Below are positions 59,120 through 64,000 of a stretch of 64,000 nt of DNA, piece by piece. Position numbers and translations under genes: made by a program. Below the pieces are notes generated by a model, which worked only from the letters and a program-made list of their open reading frames with translations, did no database searches and had not been told where the DNA came from. Source of the stretch: JACCZX01 sp963710675 (GTDB lineage Bacteria > Pseudomonadota > Gammaproteobacteria > Burkholderiales > Burkholderiaceae_F); NCBI GenBank assembly GCA_963710675.1, contig CAVQBE010000017.1:186001-250000 (forward strand), written 5' to 3'. The stretch's first letter is position 1. Every line of letters begins with the position of its first letter.

Positions 59120-60054
59120 TCAACCGGCGATTAGAGGCGCGCGACTACTTCGAGGTTGCTGCTCGGGATCGAACAACGTCTTGACGTGGTCGACAAAGAG
59201 CCGCACTTTCAGCGACAGATGCCGGTGGCTCGGGTAAACAGCCCAGATGTCACCGCTGGGTAGCCTCGAAAACCGGGCAATACGCGCATCAGCTTTCCCT
59301 GCGCGATGGCGTCAGCGACCAGAAAATCGGGCTCGCACACGATCCCGAGCCCGGCGATCGCCGCCGCTACCAGCGTCTCCCCGCTATTGGCGTGCAGGCT
59401 GCCGGTCACACGCACGTCATGTGTCTGTCCGGAGGAATCGGTAAAGCGCCAACTTCGCGGCGCACTCGCGTACGCATACGTCAACACGTTGTGAGCGGCT
59501 CAGGTCCTGCGGCGCCGAGGGGTTCCATGCCGCTTTAGATAGTCGGGCGAAGCGCAGGCGATCAGCTGCATGGACCCCAGACGGCGCGCCACCAGTCGGT
59601 CACTGCCCACCTGCCCGACGCGGATCGCGAGATCGAAGCCTTCGTCGACCAAATCGACGATGCGATCGGACACGACAACCTCGAATTTCACTATCCGGAT
59701 AACGCTCGACGAAAGTCGGCAATCGCGGGTGCCACGCGTTTCTCCGCCATGTTGTACGAGCACGTCAGGCGCAAAGTGCCGCGCGGTGCGGCCGCCGACT
59801 GGCCGACGATCGCCTCGGCCTCCGCCAGATCGCTCAACAACGCGACCGAGCGTTCATAGAACGCCTGTCCGCTTTCGGTCAGCGACAGCCGGCGCGTGGT
59901 GCGATTTAACAGGCGCGCTCCAAGATGCTTGCTCGAGATCCCCGATCTGGCGCGACAGCGATGAAGTCGACGTTCCCAAGCGCTCTGCGGCCGCGACGAA
60001 GCTGCCGCTTTCAACAACGCGCACAAACGATTGCATCGCAGACCAGCGATCCAT
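59120..60054 (-). CDS. LysR-family transcriptional regulator (frame-disrupted)
   Basis: About 310 residues. Winged helix: MDRWSAMQSFVRVVESGSFV, AAAERLGTSTSSLSRQIGDL and LGARLLNRTTRRLSLTESGQ. Effector domain: GTLRLTCSYNMAEKRVAPAI, VDEGFDLAIRVGQVGSDRLV, then GYLH-type LHANSGETLVAAAIAGLGIV, ending VYPSHRHLSLKVRLFVDHVK and LFDPEQQPRSSRAPLIAG. Breaks near 59940, 59700, 59510 and 59250. Divergent from doxX, gst and the dioxygenase, which it probably controls. Confidence 0.87.
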
Positions 60055-60060
60055 GCGCGA

Positions 60061-60081
60061 TTCTCCCGTATTTCGGGATGA
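60061..60081. promoter_or_regulatory. Candidate LysR binding site between lysR and doxX
   Basis: TCCCG (60064-60068) and CGGGA (60074-60078) form an inverted repeat around TATTT, a 15-bp site of the size and spacing typical for LysR-type proteins, 10 bp upstream of the lysR start. Assignment to this LysR protein is by position only. Confidence 0.5.
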
Positions 60082-60155
60082 ACATTTGCGCCGTGCCACC
60101 TTTGTCTCTCAATGCGGCCCGTCTACATTGCATCTCAGTCGAAACCAAAGGAGAA

Positions 60156-60587
60156 ATGATGATTGACGCTCGCACAGCACCTTACGCAGCGTTGACGTTG
60201 CGCTTAGCGCTGGGTGCAATGTTCATTGCGCATGCATTACTGAAAGTATTCGTCTTCACAGTGCCCGGCACTGTGCAATTTTCGAGTCGCTCGGCCTGCC
60301 TGGAATCCTTGGCGTACGTGACGATCGGCGCCGAGTTGGTCGGCGGCGTAATGCTGATACTCGGAATCGGAACACGCTGGGTCGCTGCGCTCTTGATACC
60401 CGTGTTGCTGGGAGCGACCTGGGCACATGCGCCCAACGGATGGCTGTTCACGGCCGCCAAGGGAGGGTGGGAGTATCCGGCGTTCTTGAGCGTTGCGGCG
60501 TTCGTTCAAGCGCTGCTCGGTGACGGCGCACTGGCGCTGTCGTCCGTGTTCAAGTACAAACCCGCAGTGCGGCTACGTACGGCTTAA
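60156..60587 (+). CDS. DoxX family membrane protein (paired frame breaks)
   Basis: Four-helix inner-membrane protein, 143 residues, start ATG 60156 with AAAGGAG site. RLALGAMFIAHALLKVFVF is helix 1; YVTIGAELVGGVMLILGIGT and WVAALLIPVLLGATWAHAPN follow. Between about 60285 and 60312 the text reads SSRSACLESL, but the next frame gives FFESLGLPGIL, the conserved DoxX loop, so two cancelling indels are present. DoxX proteins near GST genes are thought to act in redox or thiol stress; this is general knowledge, not seen here. Confidence 0.85.
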   Translation: MMIDARTAPYAALTLRLALGAMFIAHALLKVFVFTVPGTVQFSSRSACLESLAYVTIGAELVGGVMLILGIGTRWVAALLIPVLLGATWAHAPNGWLFTAAKGGWEYPAFLSVAAFVQALLGDGALALSSVFKYKPAVRLRTA

Positions 60588-60616
60588 CAGATCACTACGA
60601 TACGAAAGGACTTGCA

Positions 60617-61226
60617 ATGAAACTCTACTTCTCTCCGGGCGCTTGCTCGCTGTCGCCCCACATCGTGTTGCGCGAATCGGGCCTCGCATTCACGCCGATC
60701 AAGGTCAACCTGAAGACGCACCAGCTCGACGGCGGTGGCGACTTCTATGCCGTCAACCCAAAAGGCTACGTGCCGGTATTCGAGCTCGATGACGGCACTC
60801 GTCTGACCGAAGGACCGGCCATCGTGCAATACATCGCCGACCAGGCGCCCGCCGCAAAGCTGGCGCCTGCGAATGGAACGATTCAGCGCTACCAGCTGCA
60901 GGAGTGGCTCAATTTCATCACAGCCGAGGTGCACAAGCAGTATTCGCCGCTGTTCGATCCGAGCACGTCCGAAGAAGTCAAGACGAAGCAGCGCGAAAAG
61001 CTGGCGAAGCGCTATGACTGGATCGCGCAGCAACTCGGCGACAAGGAGTACCTGACTGGGCTCGACATTCACCGTGGCGGACGCATACCTCTTTACGGTG
61101 ACGAACTGGGCAAGATCGACAGGAATCGATATGTCTCGCTGGCCGGCATTGCAAAGCTATATGAAACGCGTCGCTGCGCGGCCGCATGTGCAGGAGGCAC
61201 TGAAAGCCGAAGGGCTGGTGAAGTAG
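60617..61226 (+). CDS. gst: Beta-class glutathione S-transferase (frame-disrupted)
   Basis: About 203 residues, cytoplasmic conjugating enzyme. N-terminal MKLYFSPGACSLSPHIVLRE has the active-site Cys10 of the bacterial beta class; VNPKGYVPVFELDDGTRLTE GPAIVQYIAD (contiguous) forms the glutathione site. A break near 61055 shifts to STFTVADAYLFTVTNWARST and the end VQEALKAEGLVK with stop at 61226. The original frame instead runs into the dioxygenase gene and produces a false 550-residue fusion. The dioxygenase ATG is two bases later. Confidence 0.9.
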
Positions 61227-61228
61227 CG

Positions 61229-62066
61229 ATGTTGCCGACGGTGTTCGTCTCGCACGGCTCGCCGATGCACGCGATCGATGCCGGGCGTGCCGGCGACGTG
61301 TGGGCGCAGCTCGGCCGCACGCTGCCGCGCCCGTCGGCGGTGTTGATCGCATCGGCGCACTGGGAAACCGAGCTGCCGATGCTTTCGACCGCGCGGCAAC
61401 CGGAGACGATTCACGACTTCGGCGGATTTCCGCCGGAGCTGTACAAGATCAGCTATCCGGCGCGAGGGGCGCCGGATGTATCCGAGCGTGCGATCCAAAT
61501 GCTGCAGTCGAGCGGCGTAGCTGCGACCGCCAATGCATGCCGCGGGCTCGACCATGGTGCCTGGGTGCCGCTGCGCCGCATGTTTCCGAACGCCGACGTG
61601 CCAGTCGCGCAGGTGTCGATTCAGCCTTCACTCGATGCAACCCATCACTTGCGTGTGGGCACCGCGCTGGCGCCGCTGACGCGAGACGGCGTGCTGATCA
61701 TAGGCTCTGGACATATCACGCATAACCTGCGCGACTGGATGGCCGGCGTGCGGCAACGAGGTTCGCGCGAAGTGGCAGACGGGGCGGCCGATCCGTACGT
61801 TGTCGAGTTTCGGGAATGGATTGCCGAAGCGCTGGCAAATAACGACCGCGATCGCCTTGTACGCTGGCGCGAGCTCGCGCCGCAATGCGTTACGCGCGCA
61901 TCCGACGCCCGAGCATTTCATGCCGCTGTTTGTGGCATTCGGCGCGGCGTCTGCACCCACCGGGCACGCCCGCGCGTTAAGCGTCTCGACGCGGGCGTTG
62001 ACAGTGGCGTGCTGGCGATGGACGCCTACGTGTTTTGGCCGTCCGGCCGAAGCTCTGAGTTCGTAG
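61229..62066 (+). CDS. ygiD: Class III extradiol dioxygenase, YgiD/DODA type (frame-disrupted)
   Basis: Metal-dependent ring-opening enzyme, about 278 residues. Metal and substrate motifs: TVFVSHGSPMHAID, IASAHWETELPML, IHDFGGFPPELYKISYPA, GLDHGAWVPLRRMFPNADVP and IGSGHITHNLRDW. The end lies in two frames: HPTPEHFMPLFVAFGAA, then GVLAMDAYVF, then GRPAEALSS with stop at 62066, so breaks near 61890, 61980 and 62035. It shares a unit with doxX and gst under the divergent LysR. The true substrate is unknown. Confidence 0.85.
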
Positions 62067-62754
62067 CGCGGTGCCGGCACTTCAACGACGCGGTCTTCGG
62101 CCACCGCGATGACGCGGTCGCCTTGTTCACGGTCAATGACAGCACCCCCTGTAAAGGCCCCAAAGGCAGGCAGCACCGTCAATCCATCCCGCAGCCAGAA
62201 GCACGGCAAGCGAATGCTGGCGTCGGCACGCCCATGAAGGCGAATTGCAGGATGAACGTGCCCCGCTAACGCTGAGGCACCGTCCACGAAGCGCGGGTAA
62301 TGGCAAAAAGCAAACCCGCCGACGCGCCATGGATCTGATTCTCGGCGAACGCGTAGCGCTTCCGGCGGCGCACCAGCTTTGCGATCGTGATTGCCTTCCA
62401 CCAGAATGAGATCAAGCGTTGCATAACGCTCGCGCCACTGATGCAACGCAGCCAGCGTGGGCACTGCGTGCGCCTCACGGGCGTGAAACAAATCGCCGAG
62501 AAATACGACCGTGTTCGGTTGCATGCGGTCGATCAAATCACTGAGCCGCGACAAGGTGTCCGACGTCGTTCCATGCGGTACCGGCACGCCCAACGCGCGG
62601 AATGTCGCGGCCTTTCCGAAGTGCAGGTCTGCCACGACGAGCCAGCGACGCTCCAACCAAAATGCCGAGCGGCCGGCCGAGCAGAATCCAATCCGCGTCG
62701 CCGATCTGAACCTGCAATTCAGTCCGCAATGCGCTTCGTGCAGCAGCTGGTCAC
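62026..62754 (-). CDS. pdeM: PdeM-like metallophosphoesterase (frame-disrupted)
   Basis: Calcineurin-fold phosphoesterase of the group called ligase-associated endonuclease PdeM, about 240 residues. All metal motifs are present: LVVADLHFGKAATFR, VVFLGDLFHAREAH, LILVEGNHDRKAG, FCHYP and LAGHVHPAIRL. The partner helicase and ligase of that system are not in the window. The GTG at 62754 overlaps the TraB stop; breaks near 62725 and 62670 join IGDADWILLG and AFWLERRWLV. The 3' end is uncertain (62026 after one indel) and overlaps the convergent dioxygenase by about 40 bases. Confidence 0.8.
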
Positions 62755-63682
62755 AATTCAGTCAGCGTGTATCCGCGCGCACGTAGCAGACTCGACCAAC
62801 CCTTGCGGGCCGACCAGATGCAGCGCGCCGACCGCGAAAACATACGGACTTGCCGTCAGCCATCATCGTCTCGATCTTGCGCACCATCTGCGGATGGCGG
62901 CCGAGCAGAATCGTGTCGACCGTAAAGCGCGACCCGACTGACGATTGTGCGCGCATCTCAACCAGCAGACGCTCGAGCGAGCCTCGATCCGCCGTTTCCC
63001 ACGCCTGCACGATTCGATTCAGCTCGCGACGGGCGGCACGCGACTCAACGGCCTTGACCGCCTCTTCCAGAAACGAGATCTGTGTTGCCCATGGGGCCTT
63101 CTCATAAAGCTCGAACTGCTGCTCGATGCCTTCGAACTCAAGAATGGGCTTGTTGTCGGTTTTTGCCACGCGCAGCAAGTAAGCCTCAACCGATAGCCCT
63201 GGCACATAACCCGCCTGCGCGGCCTCAAATAGCGCGAGCACGTTGGCCAGCATCCACGGCTTCATTCGCATCATCGGCGCCGGATCGAGCTGATTGCGCG
63301 ACAACAGGGATTCAACGCGTTGCCGCAACTCGGGAGTCAGTCGGGTTTCAAGGCCCGGAGTTCCCTCCGGATACTGCGCATATTTCTGCGTGGCTGCGAT
63401 CGCGCGCGCACTGTCGGAAACATCAGCCTCCAGCACGATCGCATCGGCTCGCTTCAAGGGCGCGAGCCGCGACGGCGGTAACGGATAAAACTCGGGGCGG
63501 CCGACATGAATCGTGCCAAACAGCCAGGCAATTTGCTTGCCTTTGCGCACTTCCCACAAGAATCCGCGCCGCTCGCCATTCTGTGCATGACTGTCGCCGA
63601 CCCACATCAACGGCAGCAGCGCACAGCACACAAAGGCCCAGATCAATCGGCTAATAAGCGACGAATGCGGCGAATCAGACAT
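62751..63682 (-). CDS. TraB/GumN family protein (frame break at 3' end)
   Basis: Exported protein of about 310 residues. Signal peptide LIWAFVCCALLPLMWVGDSHA is followed by the family markers FLWEVRKGKQIAWLFGTIHV G, the Glu motif FEGIEQQFELYEKAPW and, after breaks near 62848 and 62783, FAVGALHLVGPQG and SLLRARGYTLTEL. These proteins are related to metalloproteases of the Tiki/EreA clan; activity in bacteria is poorly known. The corrected stop overlaps pdeM. Divergent from the outer-membrane protein gene, with 80 bp between the starts. Confidence 0.85.
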
Positions 63683-63762
63683 GACGTAAACATTGTACGG
63701 TTGCCGTTGCTCGCAGCCGGAGGTCTGATTAGACTGCGCCGAACTCTATATAGGGAGCGGGT

Positions 63763-64000
63763 ATGCGCAACTTGTTAGTCGGAGCGTTATTGGCGTGTGC
63801 GGCAGCGACGGCTGCGGCACAGCAGGTGCAGTCGCCACCCGGGTATTTCGGTGCCGGCTTGGGCGTTTCGCAATATCACGATTTCTGCGCCAGTGGCGCT
63901 GGTAGTTGTGACGAAGATGGCACTGCATGGCGCGTGCACGCGGGCTATATGTGTCGACCATGGATCGGTTTGGAAGGTGCGTTCATTCATTTCGGTGAGG
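63763..64000 (+). CDS. Outer-membrane beta-barrel protein (5' part only)
   Basis: 79 residues seen. Signal peptide MRNLLVGALLACAAATAAAQ, then PPGYFGAGLGVSQYHDF and WRVHAGYMCRPWIGLEGAFI with alternating small and aromatic residues as in eight-stranded OmpA/OmpW-like barrels. A cysteine pair (CASGAGSC) may form a disulfide in an outer loop. Ribosome site GGGAG. The gene leaves the window at the right edge. Confidence 0.75.
   Translation, partial: MRNLLVGALLACAAATAAAQQVQSPPGYFGAGLGVSQYHDFCASGAGSCDEDGTAWRVHAGYMCRPWIGLEGAFIHFGE

Noticed and set aside
60617..62269. A 550-codon plus-strand frame joining GST and dioxygenase
   Set aside because: The join is created by a frame break near 61055; each enzyme has its own natural end or start between 61226 and 61229.
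1..64000. CRISPR arrays, insertion sequences, integrases, tRNA and rRNA genes
   Set aside because: I looked for regular spaced repeats, transposase or integrase motifs and cloverleaf consensus blocks and found none that hold up.

Overview
The window is about 64 kb of GC-rich chromosome from a betaproteobacterium, most likely order Burkholderiales. I infer this from the mraZ-rsmH-ftsL-ftsI-murE order, the type A RNase P RNA, the FlhDC flagellar master regulator, a beta-class glutathione transferase and a long beta-oxidation operon. I see no insertion sequences, phage genes, tRNAs, rRNAs or CRISPR arrays. A reader must know one thing first: a large share of the genes carry 1-base frame breaks, several per gene in aceE. 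Two genes (gltL, doxX) carry paired breaks that cancel out and leave conserved motifs in the wrong frame. This looks like indel error in the sequence rather than gene decay, so broken genes are listed as CDS with the full span I could reconstruct.

Layout. 1-5.0 kb: start of the division and cell-wall cluster (minus strand), with its promoter and a MraZ operator. 5.1-6.8 kb: type II NADH dehydrogenase directly behind the RNase P RNA gene. 6.9-22.4 kb: a dense signalling island. It holds a receiver-kinase plus LuxR-type regulator pair, a REC-PAS-GGDEF-EAL protein, a very large hybrid kinase (HAMP-GAF-PAS-PAS-kinase-REC-REC-Hpt), a simple membrane kinase, and a three-gene unit: an eight-PAS HisKA_2 kinase, an ANTAR RNA-binding response regulator and a small membrane zinc-ribbon protein. 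22.4-28.2 kb: flagellar regulation only (short flgM, flgN, fliA, fliT, flhDC and two YcgR-type PilZ brakes), with no structural flagellar genes.

28.5-40.8 kb: mixed metabolism. It contains a lysine-rich exported peptide, a thiamine-diphosphate enzyme, pyrC with DUF3025, pyruvate dehydrogenase E1 (aceE) without its partners, glycerate 2-kinase, a membrane-fused spermidine-synthase-like protein and cardiolipin synthase. 40.8-45.0 kb: a glutamate/aspartate-type ABC importer operon (gltIJKL) with a second binding protein at its end. 45-47.5 kb: an Atm1-type exporter and a YciA thioesterase.

47.5-50.2 kb: an FAD-dependent dehydrogenase and an amidase. 50.4-59.1 kb: an apparently TetR-autoregulated fatty-acid beta-oxidation operon (tetR, acyl-CoA dehydrogenase, HADH/ECH, thiolase, NTF2-like, enoyl-CoA hydratase, thioesterase, SDR). 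59.1-62.1 kb: a LysR regulator divergent from doxX, gst and an extradiol dioxygenase. 62-64 kb: pdeM, a TraB/GumN protein and the start of an outer-membrane protein.

The most interesting part biologically is the 17-28 kb stretch. There an ANTAR-type antitermination system with an unusually large sensor sits against the flagellar regulatory genes.
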